DNA of 64,000 bases from PALSA-1006 sp041660815 (GTDB lineage: Bacteria; Pseudomonadota; Gammaproteobacteria; Burkholderiales; Gallionellaceae): assembly GCA_041660815.1 (NCBI GenBank), contig JBAZVN010000002.1, forward strand, positions 186,001 through 250,000, written 5' to 3'. The translations under genes were made by a program, and so were the position numbers. Of this stretch, positions 25,801 through 34,413 are shown piece after piece (position 1 is the first letter of the stretch; each line of letters begins with the position of its first letter). The notes below the pieces were generated by a model. The model was given only the letters and a program-made list of their open reading frames with translations, had not been told where the DNA came from and did no database searches.

Positions 25801-27558
25801 TCAAGAATTTTTTTGTTTTTCGGCATCGTGCCATTCAAATTGAATGCGGTGCAGTTGCGCGTAAACCCCATTTTTTGCCAACAATTCACGATGGGTTCCG
25901 GTCTCGGCAATCTCACCTTTTTGCATCACGACAATAAGATCGGCTTTTTCGATCGTTGAAAGACGATGGGCGATAACCAAAGTGGTGCGTCCGCGCATGA
26001 GGGTTTCCAGCGCTTCTTGCACATAACGTTCCGATTCACTATCCAAAGCAGATGTCGCTTCATCCAAAATCAACACCGGCGCGTCTTTAAGAATGGCGCG
26101 GGCAATCGCGAGGCGCTGACGCTGACCACCCGACAAGCGCACACCTTTTTCACCGACCAGTGTATTTAGGCCTTCTGGTAAATCATTAATAAATTCAATG
26201 GCATGCGCAGCCTTTGCAGCAGCGATAATTTCCGCCTCCGGCACTTCACGCATCTGTCCGTAAGCAATATTGGCTGCAATAGTGTCATTAAACAGCACTA
26301 CCTCCTGACTCACCAATGCAATATTGGCGCGCAAGCTGGATAAGGTCAGGTCGGATAAATCGTAGCCGTCCAGCAAGATTCGCCCGCTGCCGGGTAAATA
26401 AAAACGCGGTACCAAATTCGCCATGGTGCTTTTGCCACTTCCGGACGCGCCCACCAGGGCCACGGTTTTTCCCGCAGGAATATCCAGACAAATATCATTC
26501 AAGGCGAGCCGGTTATCAGATTGATACGAGATGCTGACATGATCAAACACCAAATTTCCGCGTGCGCGGGCGATGCTGGATTTCCCGCTATCTATTTCAC
26601 TGGCGGAATCAATTAATTCAAAAATACTTTCAGCCGCTGCCAGTCCGCGTTGCATAAATTCGCTTACGCTGGTTAAACGCTTTAACGGCGCGGTGAGCAT
26701 TAACATGGCTGCCACAAACGACAGGAATCCGCCCACGCTGGAAATGTCACTTTGCGCCTTACCTATCGCCAGATAAATAACCAGCGACAAAGCCAGTGCG
26801 GCCACCATTTGCACCAGCGGCACATTGGCCACGCCGGCAGCCGCCTGTTTCATTTGGTGACGCCGCACCCAATTCACTTCTTCGTGGAAGCGCTCCTGCT
26901 CATAGCGCTGTCCGCCGAATAATTTAACCACCTTGTGCGCCGTCACTGCCTCCTCGATGACCTGCGTGATACTACCCATCGCCAACTGGGTGTCGCGGCT
27001 GGAACTGCGCAATCTTTTATTGATGGTATGAATCACAAACGCCACCAGAGGCGCCACGATCAGCGACAATAACGTAAGCTTCCAATCCAGATAAAACAAC
27101 CAGCCCAGCAGGCCGAGAATAATGATCGAATCACGAATAGTGATGGTCACCACGCTGGTGGCGGCGGCGGTGACGTTGGTTACATCGTAGGTAATTTTGG
27201 AAATTAATTTACCGGTGGCATTGTCATCATAGAAACGCGTGGGCAAGGAAATTAATTTGTTGAACATTTCATTGCGTAAATCCATCACCAGTTTATTGCC
27301 GACCCAATGAATTGCATAAGAGCCCAAAAAACTGGCCACGCCGCGCACGAAAAAAATCACTAAAATAAGAATCGGCGCCCAGTGCAATACCGCGTCATCT
27401 TTGTTTACAAATGTGCCATCCAGAAAAGGTTTAAGCAGGGCGGGGAGCATAGGCTCGGTCGCTGCCGATACGGCGATACCCAGAATGGAAACCGAAAATA
27501 TTTTCCAGTAGGGTTTAACGTAACCCAGCAGACGCAGATAGAGCTGTGTATTGGTCAT
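25801..27558 (-). CDS. msbA: MsbA, lipid A export ABC transporter
   Basis: Homodimeric flippase that moves core-lipid A across the inner membrane. 585 residues: a six-helix membrane domain followed by an ATPase domain with Walker A GASGSGKST, Q-loop ALVSQEVVLF, signature LSGGQRQRLAIARA, Walker B VLILDEATSALD and the H-loop IAHRLSTI. It complements the lpt genes upstream in the window, though it is a separate unit. Confidence 0.95.
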   Translation of the reverse strand: MTNTQLYLRLLGYVKPYWKIFSVSILGIAVSAATEPMLPALLKPFLDGTFVNKDDAVLHWAPILILVIFFVRGVASFLGSYAIHWVGNKLVMDLRNEMFNKLISLPTRFYDDNATGKLISKITYDVTNVTAAATSVVTITIRDSIIILGLLGWLFYLDWKLTLLSLIVAPLVAFVIHTINKRLRSSSRDTQLAMGSITQVIEEAVTAHKVVKLFGGQRYEQERFHEEVNWVRRHQMKQAAAGVANVPLVQMVAALALSLVIYLAIGKAQSDISSVGGFLSFVAAMLMLTAPLKRLTSVSEFMQRGLAAAESIFELIDSASEIDSGKSSIARARGNLVFDHVSISYQSDNRLALNDICLDIPAGKTVALVGASGSGKSTMANLVPRFYLPGSGRILLDGYDLSDLTLSSLRANIALVSQEVVLFNDTIAANIAYGQMREVPEAEIIAAAKAAHAIEFINDLPEGLNTLVGEKGVRLSGGQRQRLAIARAILKDAPVLILDEATSALDSESERYVQEALETLMRGRTTLVIAHRLSTIEKADLIVVMQKGEIAETGTHRELLAKNGVYAQLHRIQFEWHDAEKQKNS

Positions 27559-27627
27559 GTTAGAAGCGCGCCCCCGGGATTATTGGGTGACGCGCTGTAA
27601 GAAGTAGAACGAAAGGAAATACAACAT

Positions 27628-28215
27628 TCAGGCAGCATGAGAATCGCGCTGTGCCTTGTCTTTCAATAAAGTGTAGATAATTTGTGCGGCGACGGCACAC
27701 GCGACATACAACAGCGCTACAAATACATATGAACCGAAATATTGCGCGACGCGTGAAGTGTATTCCGCTGCACTCATTTCGGCATAGCGGCCCGAAAACA
27801 GGAAGAAGCTGGCATTGGAAATGACAAAAGCCGCTGCACTAGACAGTGTGGCCGTGGCAATTACCGTCATCAAACTGGTTTTGCCCAAAGTGTGATGTGG
27901 GGCAATCCAGCGTCCGGCAAACCACATGACCGCATAAGCCACGCCCAGAAACCCATACGCCGGCGTCACGCACCAATCACTGGCGCCCTGCAGTCCGATT
28001 GCGTAGTAATCAATCAGTGCCGCCTCCGCCAATAATGCCGCGAAGATCCATAAGGATTTATGAAATTTGGCCAGGTATAAACCGCCCAAAAAGAACACCG
28101 CAAGTGAAGCATCCGGCAGAGCCACCGAGGAACCAAAATGGTTAAAACGTGTGGCGGCCATCGCCAGCATCAAGCCGGCCATCATTCCCCATTGTCGATT
28201 TTGCATAGTATTCAT
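27628..28215 (-). CDS. btuM: BtuM-type solitary cobalamin transporter (ECF S-component)
   Basis: Six-helix inner-membrane protein of 195 residues, most like BtuM, a solitary ECF S-component that imports vitamin B12 in Thiobacillus denitrificans and decyanates it through a cysteine. The N-terminal segment ATRFNHFGSSVALPDASLAVFF and the DWCVTPAYGFLG stretch fit. Cys-82 sits where the B12-binding cysteine (Cys-80 in the Thiobacillus protein) is expected. It follows btuB in the same direction behind a cobalamin riboswitch, which strengthens the call. A strong AAGGAGG site precedes the ATG. No BtuCDF genes are present. Confidence 0.8.
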   Translation of the reverse strand: MNTMQNRQWGMMAGLMLAMAATRFNHFGSSVALPDASLAVFFLGGLYLAKFHKSLWIFAALLAEAALIDYYAIGLQGASDWCVTPAYGFLGVAYAVMWFAGRWIAPHHTLGKTSLMTVIATATLSSAAAFVISNASFFLFSGRYAEMSAAEYTSRVAQYFGSYVFVALLYVACAVAAQIIYTLLKDKAQRDSHAA

Positions 28216-28318
28216 ATAACCTCCTTAGTAGTTATTGCCGTTATTTGACGGCAACTTTAACAGAAAAAAAGGCCGGGCACACACGCAACGCAAGGTAAAT
28301 TTGTTCCCGGAAAAATCG

Positions 28319-28348
28319 TAGGGTGGGCAGAAAATCCTGCCCACCCTA
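28319..28348. terminator. Hairpin between btuB and btuM
   Basis: A 12-base perfect stem (28319-28330 with 28337-28348, loop AAAATC). On the minus strand it is followed by TACGATTTTT. It could be an attenuating terminator after btuB or a processing site between two co-transcribed genes. Confidence 0.6.
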
Positions 28349-28386
28349 TTTATTTAGCCTTGCAAAAGTGTGCTCAGCCCGGGCAC

Positions 28387-30216
28387 TTATTGGTAACTTA
28401 CCCCGATAAAAACAGAACGTCCCAGTGTGTTGTAGCCATGTGCCAGCATGTAATCCTGATTGAGCAGATTCTCCGCGCGCAAATTCACATTGATATGCTT
28501 ATCCCAAGTGTAATTCAGGCTGGCATTAACCAGGTTGTAAGCGGGCAACGTAGTGCGCGTGAACGTGTTGATATCATAATCTTCGCGTGTGCCGTTATGT
28601 TGCCATTCGCCACCCAGTTTCCATGCGCCCATTTGCTGGGTCACTGAAACATTGGAAAATAATTTGGCGCGACGCAACAGCGATAATCCGGTTTGCTCAT
28701 CACGGGGATCTTGGCGAGTAAGGGCAGCCTTTATTGCGGTCTGCTCCAGTTGCACAGCATAGCTTGCTTCAACGCCATTAATTCGGGAGGAATTCAGATT
28801 TTGCAATGTCCAGGTATTATCTGCTGCAATTAAGTCGCTGATTTTATTGTCAAAATATATGATATCGAATTGCTGTTGTTGCCGGGCGTAATGTACAGCG
28901 ACTTCCTTATTGATGGATTTTTCAGGCTGCAGATTGTCATTGGCTCCCCAACCTGCAGGTGCAAATAAATCGTTAAATGTGGGTGCTTTATACGCGGTGC
29001 TGAGATTGGCGGAAAAACGCCATGCTTCACTGATTTCAATCCCATAACCCAGCAAGCCGGTATTGGCATTTCCAAAATCCGAATAGCGATCATGCCGGAC
29101 ATTTACTTGCACTTGCTGAATACCATAATTGCCGGTGTAGCCAGCCAACAATGAATTCACTTGGCGGGCGGTTTTCGTATACGCATTGTTACTGCTTATA
29201 TGCTGATCAAGGCGCTCAACACCCAGCAGTACTGTGCTACTTGAATTCAACGCCAGCGTATTTTGCCAGGCTAATTGATTGCTTGTAGAACTAAGGCTGC
29301 TATTGCTAATGCCATTAGTCGCACTTTGCAAATCATCCAGCCCCTGAGAAAGATTTAGCCTGCTATGCCAAGAGCTGGCCAATTGATTTTCAGAGCCGAT
29401 AGAAATTTTTTGAAGCTTGGATTTTGAAGTGTCGATATCTGTTGCCGATACACCCCAACCATATTTGTCATATTGAATTTTTCCTTCGCTTGTATACGCG
29501 GTTGCGAACAGGTTATGACCTTCACCCAAGGTTTGTTTGATATTTGCGGAAAGGCTCAAATTGTCATAACCATCAGCATCGGGATTGGCGGTATCGACCA
29601 GACCCGCATTAATTGCCGATACTCCATCCGTCATAAACTTGGCAACTTGCACATTAAATGAAGTATTCGCTAATTCTCCCCCGTAACCGGCTGAAACACG
29701 TTTGGTGTTTTGTGATCCGATGCCCCCGCTTACGTTAAATGCCGGTACACCTTTGCCGCGTCTGGTGAAAATTTGAATCACTCCGCCAATGGCCTCCGAG
29801 CCATACAAACTGCTCACATTGCCGCGCACCACTTCGATGCGTTCAATCTGATCCAGCATAATCTGGTCGATGGCAGTAGCTCCCGAGGTTGCGGAGTTAA
29901 TCCGCACACCATCCAATAACACCAAGGTATGACTGGAATTAGTACCGCGCATAAAAAGGCTGCTTTGTTTGCCGATCCCGCCGCTTTGATAGATTTCAAC
30001 ACCGGCCAAATTTTTCAGCAAGGCGGGTACATCCACTGCCTGAGAATTTTGAATGTCCTGCTGATTCACAACCGTGGTATCTACAAGAGATCGTTTTAAT
30101 GGCCGGGCAACGCGAGTTGCCGTGATCACCACTTCATCGATTGATTCTATTGATTCTGCCAGCGCAATAGGTGAAGCCGCACATAGCAGTGCGGCAATTA
30201 GATATTTTTGTTTCAT
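28387..30216 (-). CDS. btuB: BtuB, TonB-dependent vitamin B12 receptor
   Basis: Outer-membrane receptor that imports cobalamin with TonB energy. From the ATG at 30216 it has 609 residues, with a signal peptide (YLIAALLCAASPIALAE), TonB box DEVVITATR, plug domain (VPALLKNLAGVEIYQSGG, SLYGSEAIGGVIQIFTRRG), a 22-strand barrel, and a C-terminal aromatic-type end (VFIGVSYQ). The substrate call rests on the upstream cobalamin riboswitch and downstream btuM. Only a weak ribosome site is seen at the start. Confidence 0.9.
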   Translation of the reverse strand: MKQKYLIAALLCAASPIALAESIESIDEVVITATRVARPLKRSLVDTTVVNQQDIQNSQAVDVPALLKNLAGVEIYQSGGIGKQSSLFMRGTNSSHTLVLLDGVRINSATSGATAIDQIMLDQIERIEVVRGNVSSLYGSEAIGGVIQIFTRRGKGVPAFNVSGGIGSQNTKRVSAGYGGELANTSFNVQVAKFMTDGVSAINAGLVDTANPDADGYDNLSLSANIKQTLGEGHNLFATAYTSEGKIQYDKYGWGVSATDIDTSKSKLQKISIGSENQLASSWHSRLNLSQGLDDLQSATNGISNSSLSSTSNQLAWQNTLALNSSSTVLLGVERLDQHISSNNAYTKTARQVNSLLAGYTGNYGIQQVQVNVRHDRYSDFGNANTGLLGYGIEISEAWRFSANLSTAYKAPTFNDLFAPAGWGANDNLQPEKSINKEVAVHYARQQQQFDIIYFDNKISDLIAADNTWTLQNLNSSRINGVEASYAVQLEQTAIKAALTRQDPRDEQTGLSLLRRAKLFSNVSVTQQMGAWKLGGEWQHNGTREDYDINTFTRTTLPAYNLVNASLNYTWDKHINVNLRAENLLNQDYMLAHGYNTLGRSVFIGVSYQ

Positions 30217-30358
30217 TTGAATTTCCCGAATAAATCCCAAGCGTCCCCGTTGGAATATTAATAAAATCAGGAGAATAGGGCGGGTGAGAAGCCGGGCGCA
30301 AACGGAAAGGACGTTCACAAGCTTGGATGCGCGCCACCCGCAGCATCTCCTGTACGTT

Positions 30359-30500
30359 TGGGCATCGCAAAAAAATAATTTTCGAAGCTAGGCAAGGCGC
30401 GAATAAAAAATGACGACGAGGCATACAGAAAATATGTGAGAAGTCATTTATTACGAGCAACGCAGCATAGCGATGAAAATTTGATTTTTTGAGGTGCCCA
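30359..30500 (+). repeat. MITE-like palindromic repeat, copy B (btuB leader)
   Basis: 142 bases with imperfect terminal arms (TGGGCATCGCAAAAAAAT against TGGGCACCTCAAAAAAT reversed). The core anchors AAGCTAGGCAAGGCGCG (from 30385) and GCAACGCAGC match copies A and C. An inner AAATGAC/GTCATTT pair adds a second stem. It has no coding capacity. It begins about 5 bases from the riboswitch end and lies wholly inside the transcribed btuB leader. Confidence 0.8.
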
Positions 30501-30504
30501 ATAC

Positions 30505-30690
30505 TTTCAGGCCGGTATCCGGGCTCACAAGTCTTGATTTGCCGCCTTCCCATGATTGCTCACAGTGGCCTAATGACAAACCCACACTTGCTTACCGTTG
30601 CGGGGGCAGCACAGGTATTAAACCTGTTTCCCGTTTAACTAGGTAACATACGTCATCCAGCACCTTAAAGCGGCGCGCATTGTAGCAGAG
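30505..30690 (-). promoter_or_regulatory. Cobalamin (B12) riboswitch
   Basis: On the minus strand the conserved blocks occur in order: an AAACGGGAAACAGGT stretch, CCTGTGCTGCCCCCGCAACGG, GGCCACTG, CATGGGAAGGCG, and the B12 box GAGCCCGGATACCGGCCTG (each here cut to short blocks). The aptamer spans about 30505-30665; the promoter side extends toward 30690. It governs btuB and probably btuM. The repeat copy B follows at once on the btuB side. Confidence 0.93.
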
Positions 30691-30744
30691 CGCAAGCCTT
30701 GTTATGATGTTTAGCAAAGCACATGTAAAACCCCCCGTTACCAT

Positions 30745-30774
30745 TTGACTAAATAAGATTTTTTAATCTATAGT
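30745..30774 (+). promoter_or_regulatory. Sigma-70 promoter of zapB-zapA
   Basis: TTGACT (30745-30750), an 18-base spacer, TATAGT (30769-30774). Transcription would begin about 7 bases later, at or next to the zapB ATG (30782), and no Shine-Dalgarno sequence precedes that ATG, so a leaderless message is likely. Confidence 0.65.
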
Positions 30775-30781
30775 GTGAACT

Positions 30782-30982
30782 ATGCAAAACGAACTAAACA
30801 TTTTAGAAACAAAACTCGACCAACTGGTGGAACTCACCAAACGCTTGCGCGGAGAGAACCACCAACTCCGCCAAGAACTCGCTGAAGCCCAAAGTCAGGC
30901 ACGTCACAGTGACGATAAAGTCAAGCAGGCTAAAATTCGCCTGGAACAAATTCTCGCTAAACTTCCCGAAGAAACTATATGA
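30782..30982 (+). CDS. zapB: ZapB-like / TIGR02449-type coiled-coil protein
   Basis: Short coiled-coil protein encoded directly ahead of zapA. 66 residues, one continuous heptad helix (LETKLDQLVELTKRLRGENHQLRQELAEA). By analogy it may bridge ZapA and the Z-ring, but proteins of this size and place are annotated only as ZapB-like, so the function is inference. Overlaps zapA by 4 bases. No ribosome site is seen. Confidence 0.75.
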   Translation: MQNELNILETKLDQLVELTKRLRGENHQLRQELAEAQSQARHSDDKVKQAKIRLEQILAKLPEETI

Positions 30983-31293
30983 GCGGCAATAAAGTAAATA
31001 CTCTGGATATTAAAATTCTGGATCGCGAGTTTCGCGTTGCCTGCCCGGAAGATGAAAAAGTAGAGTTACTGCAAGCAGTTGAATACATTGATAAAAAAAT
31101 GTGCGAGATTCGTGATGCAGGGAAAATTAACTCGGTGGAGCGAATTGCCATCATGGCGGGATTGAATATCGCCCACGAATTACTCACCACCCGTGTCGGT
31201 GGGGGTATTGATCTGGGCGATTACAAGCGTAGAATGCAAAGCATGCAGCAGAAGGTTGATGCTGCTTTACTGGAACAGGATAAATTATTTTAA
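30979..31293 (+). CDS. zapA: ZapA, cell division protein
   Basis: FtsZ-associated protein that crosslinks FtsZ filaments at mid-cell. 104 residues. The N-terminal beta region (VNTLDIKILDREFRVACPEDEK) and the helical dimer region (LLQAVEYIDKKMCEIRDAG, ERIAIMAGLNIAHELL) match the family. Followed by 6S RNA, the order conserved from E. coli to betaproteobacteria. Confidence 0.95.
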   Translation: MSGNKVNTLDIKILDREFRVACPEDEKVELLQAVEYIDKKMCEIRDAGKINSVERIAIMAGLNIAHELLTTRVGGGIDLGDYKRRMQSMQQKVDAALLEQDKLF

Positions 31294-31352
31294 AGAGGCA
31301 ATGCCCATTTGACTAACCCGGCAAAATACGCCGTTAAGTCATTGCATATAGG

Positions 31353-31532
31353 TTTGCCCCCTGCGGTGTTCGTCAGACTCATAATTCTTTGAACCAATAA
31401 GCGATTGCTTAGGTTGCGACCCACACAGTTACTGTTGCGAGCGTCCCCTGCGGATGCACCTGATGTAACCGGGAACCGACCCTCTTGAACCCAGGTTCAA
31501 GACATTGAGTCAACGGCACAGGCGGGGGACTT
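31353..31532 (+). ncRNA. ssrS: 6S RNA (ssrS)
   Basis: The closing stem is visible at both ends: TTTGCCCCCTGCGGTGTTCG near 31353 and CGGCACAGGCGGGGGACT near 31515-31532. A large single-stranded bubble lies between, as needed to mimic an open promoter and trap sigma-70 RNA polymerase. About 180 nt, directly after zapA and followed by a terminator. Exact ends are estimates. Confidence 0.9.
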
Positions 31533-31537
31533 TATTC

Positions 31538-31566
31538 AGTGCGACCTTTACGGGTCGCACTTTTTA
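31538..31566 (+). terminator. Intrinsic terminator after 6S RNA
   Basis: Nine-base stem AGTGCGACC (31538-31546) with GGTCGCACT (31553-31561) and a six-base loop, then a T run. Confidence 0.9.
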
Positions 31567-31582
31567 TTTATAGAAAGTAAAC

Positions 31583-32047
31583 ATGCGCTACTGGCTAATG
31601 AAATCCGAACCATCCGATGTGAGCATCGATGATCTTGCCGCTTTACCCAATCAAACGGTTGCTTGGTATGGCGTGCGCAATTATCAGGCGCGCAATTTCA
31701 TGCGCAATCAAATGGGCATCGATGATGGGGTGATGTTTTATCACTCTAATTGCAAAGTGCCGGGTATCGCCGGTATTGCCAAGGTCAGTGCGCTTGCTTA
31801 TCCCGATGCCACGCAGTTTGATGTCAAAAGTAAATACTTCGATCCTAAAGCAACGCCGGAGCAACCACGCTGGTTTAATGTTGATGTGCAATTGGTAAAA
31901 AAAGTGGCCTTGATTCCGTTGGATGAGCTGCGCCAACATCCGCAACTTGCCGCCATGCGTACTTTGCAGCGCGGCAATCGTCTTTCCATTACCCCGCTCG
32001 ATCCAAGTGAATGGACTTATATTATTGAGAATTTGGTGCGCGATTAA
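31583..32047 (+). CDS. EVE domain-containing protein
   Basis: Small soluble protein of the EVE (PUA-like) fold, thought to read modified bases in DNA or RNA; no target is shown here. 154 residues with the family start RYWLMKSEPS, then WYGVRNYQARNFM, GVMFYHSN, GIAGIAKV and a final WTYIIENL. It follows the 6S RNA terminator by about 20 bases, where many relatives carry fau instead. Overlaps the next gene by one base. Confidence 0.9.
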   Translation: MRYWLMKSEPSDVSIDDLAALPNQTVAWYGVRNYQARNFMRNQMGIDDGVMFYHSNCKVPGIAGIAKVSALAYPDATQFDVKSKYFDPKATPEQPRWFNVDVQLVKKVALIPLDELRQHPQLAAMRTLQRGNRLSITPLDPSEWTYIIENLVRD

Positions 32048-32844
32048 TGGAATGGATGGTTGCGTATTTGATGCTGGGCGCAATTGCCGGATTTTTAGGC
32101 GGAATGTTTGGTATTGGCGGGGGCACGGTATTGGTTCCCATCCTGCTGATGTTATTTGAAGCGCAGCATTTCAATCCCGAAAATGCCATGCATTTGGCGC
32201 TGGGCAGCGCTATGTCGGTAATCATTTTTACCGCGCTGGCGAGTACGCGAAAACATCATCAACTTGGCGCGGTAAATTGGCGTGTCGTGTTCGGCATCAG
32301 TCCGGGGATTTTTCTGGGAACAGCGCTGGGTGCGTTTTTTGCCGCCCGCTTTTCCACGAACTTTTTGACTATATTTTTCAGTCTATTTTTAGTGTTTGCC
32401 GCGACGCAAATTCTGCTGGATATCCGTCCGCATGCCGCGCGCCAACTTCCCGGATTTTCCGGGTTAACGCTGGTAGGAACCTTCACCGGCTGGCTCAGCA
32501 CCCTGGTTTCCGTGGGGGGCGGCACGATTACCGTGCCCTTCTTAATCTGGTGTAATTTGTCGTTACGCAATGCGATCGGCACGGCTTCTGCTATCGGCTT
32601 TCCGATCTCGGTGGGCGGCACTTTGGGCTATATCTTTACGGGTTTGCATAGCGCCGGTTTGCCGCAGCCAAGTCTGGGCTATGTGTATTTACCCGCCATG
32701 TTGGGGTGTGCCGCCGCCAGCGTGATTACGGCACCCATGGGAGCCAAAGCCGCACACCGAATCAATGTAGCGTTGTTGCGAAAAATCTTTGCGGTGATGT
32801 TATTGGGCTTGGCGATTAAGATGCTTTTTAAAGTGCTGGTTTAA
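32047..32844 (+). CDS. TauE/SafE-family sulfite exporter or permease
   Basis: Eight-helix membrane protein of the TauE/SafE family, linked elsewhere to export of sulfite, sulfoacetate or related anions; substrate unknown here. 265 residues. Two repeated halves each have Gly-rich family motifs (GFLGGMFGIGGGTVLVP and GWLSTLVSVGGGTITVPF). Start overlaps the EVE gene by one base, suggesting coupled translation, though no functional link is clear. Convergent with ftsX. Confidence 0.88.
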   Translation: MEWMVAYLMLGAIAGFLGGMFGIGGGTVLVPILLMLFEAQHFNPENAMHLALGSAMSVIIFTALASTRKHHQLGAVNWRVVFGISPGIFLGTALGAFFAARFSTNFLTIFFSLFLVFAATQILLDIRPHAARQLPGFSGLTLVGTFTGWLSTLVSVGGGTITVPFLIWCNLSLRNAIGTASAIGFPISVGGTLGYIFTGLHSAGLPQPSLGYVYLPAMLGCAAASVITAPMGAKAAHRINVALLRKIFAVMLLGLAIKMLFKVLV

Positions 32845-32854
32845 TCCAGCTGAC

Positions 32855-33763
32855 TCACTTGGGTTCAATTTGCGACAGATGCTGCGAGACTGAAAACCAC
32901 GCACCCAGCCAGCCCAGATAGGATGAAAATAGTAGCAAAGTGAAACTATCGCCGAGCGAAAGATGCTTAAGGCTAAAACTGCTTGCGTACAACTGTGCGA
33001 GTCCCGCCAGACTGTAGTTTAACAACGCCAAACTGCTTGCGATAATTAACCAGGCAGCGGCGCCACCCAGCAGGCCTTGCACTAATCCGAAATATAAAAA
33101 CGGACGGCGAATAAAGCCATTGGTCGCACCGATTAACTTGGAGACTTCAATCTCATCGCGCTGCGTCAAAATTTGTAAGCGAATCGTATTGAAGGTAATG
33201 GCAACCAGGGCAAAACTCAACATGACCGCTAAAATTAACACTGCCATGCGCGCAAATTTTAGCAAGGCCTCCAGCTTGTGTGCCCATGCTGAATCCATTT
33301 GCACATGCTCGAATTGACTCCACGATTTTAGATCATCGCGCAGTAATTCCAGCTTTTGCGCATCCAGCGCAAGCGGATAAATAATAAACGCATCAGGCAA
33401 AGGATTCTGCGTCAAACCTCCGATCACATCGGCTAATCCGGTACTTTGCTGCAACTGCTTCAGGGCCAAATCACGCGGTACAAATTCGATGTGATCTATC
33501 GCGGCATGCTCTTTTAAACGTCGGGCCACTTTGGCAATTTCTTCCTGATTTGTACCCAGTTCAACAAAGGCACTTATTTGCGGCGTACCGGCAAGTTGAT
33601 CCGCTAATCCCTGCACATTTTTTAACAGCACATAGCCGCCGATGGGCAGACTCAACGCAATGCCGATCACCAGAATATTCAGCAAGCTGCTGACCGGGGT
33701 TTGCAGCAAACGCCGCAACGTAAATTTGATCACTTGTAGATGTTGAATGATTGCGTTTTTCAT
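32855..33763 (-). CDS. ftsX: FtsX, cell-division ABC permease
   Basis: Membrane partner of FtsE that activates periplasmic peptidoglycan hydrolases at the septum through EnvC-type proteins. 302 residues with four membrane helices, an extracellular loop after the first, and the family blocks near VAITFNTIRLQILTQRDEIEV and KLIGATNGFIRRPF. Overlaps the ftsE stop by 4 bases. Confidence 0.95.
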   Translation of the reverse strand: MKNAIIQHLQVIKFTLRRLLQTPVSSLLNILVIGIALSLPIGGYVLLKNVQGLADQLAGTPQISAFVELGTNQEEIAKVARRLKEHAAIDHIEFVPRDLALKQLQQSTGLADVIGGLTQNPLPDAFIIYPLALDAQKLELLRDDLKSWSQFEHVQMDSAWAHKLEALLKFARMAVLILAVMLSFALVAITFNTIRLQILTQRDEIEVSKLIGATNGFIRRPFLYFGLVQGLLGGAAAWLIIASSLALLNYSLAGLAQLYASSFSLKHLSLGDSFTLLLFSSYLGWLGAWFSVSQHLSQIEPK

Positions 33764-34413
33764 ACTTTTAGCTCCCCGTGTTGCAGATGCAAAATGCGTG
33801 CGGGAAATTTCTGCAGCATGGTTTCATCATGGGTGGAGATCAGCAGGGTCACGCCCACCTGATGAAAGGATTTAAATATCTCCATGATTTCATTGGAGTA
33901 TTCTGAGTCCAGATTGCCGGTGGGTTCGTCGGCCAGCAATACAGTGGGACGATTTACGATGGCCCGCGCGATACACAAGCGCTGCTGTTCGCCGCCGGAC
34001 AGGGCAATAGGATTGGACTTTTCGCGTTTAAGCAGGCCCACTTTATCCAGCGCAGCATGTACCCGTTTGGTGCTTTCACGGTGATCGAAACCGCAAATTT
34101 GCAAGGGCAGCATCACATTTTCGAACACGTTCCGGTCAAACAGTAACTTGTGATCTTGAAATATCAGCCCCAGATTACGACGCAAATAGGGAAGGGCTGC
34201 GCTTTTAAGCGTTTTGATATTTTGTCCTTTTACCAGCACGCTGCCGCTGGTGGGGCGCTCGATGGCGGCGATTAATTTAAGTAAAGTGCTTTTACCGGCG
34301 CCGGAATGTCCGGTTAAAAACACCATTTCTCCGGCGGCAATTTCAAAGCTTAAATTTTTTAACGCCTCGTATCCGCCTTGGTAGCGCTTGTATACCTGAT
34401 TGAATTTAATCAT
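33760..34413 (-). CDS. ftsE: FtsE, cell-division ABC ATPase
   Basis: ATPase of the FtsEX complex. The start MIKFNQVYKRYQGG gives 217 residues; a longer frame runs into ftsY without family similarity. Walker A GHSGAGKSTLL, signature LSGGEQQRLCIARA, Walker B TVLLADEPTGNLD and the switch histidine in LLISTHDE are intact. Overlaps the ftsY stop by 8 bases, the usual ftsYEX cluster. Confidence 0.97.
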   Translation of the reverse strand: MIKFNQVYKRYQGGYEALKNLSFEIAAGEMVFLTGHSGAGKSTLLKLIAAIERPTSGSVLVKGQNIKTLKSAALPYLRRNLGLIFQDHKLLFDRNVFENVMLPLQICGFDHRESTKRVHAALDKVGLLKREKSNPIALSGGEQQRLCIARAIVNRPTVLLADEPTGNLDSEYSNEIMEIFKSFHQVGVTLLISTHDETMLQKFPARILHLQHGELKV

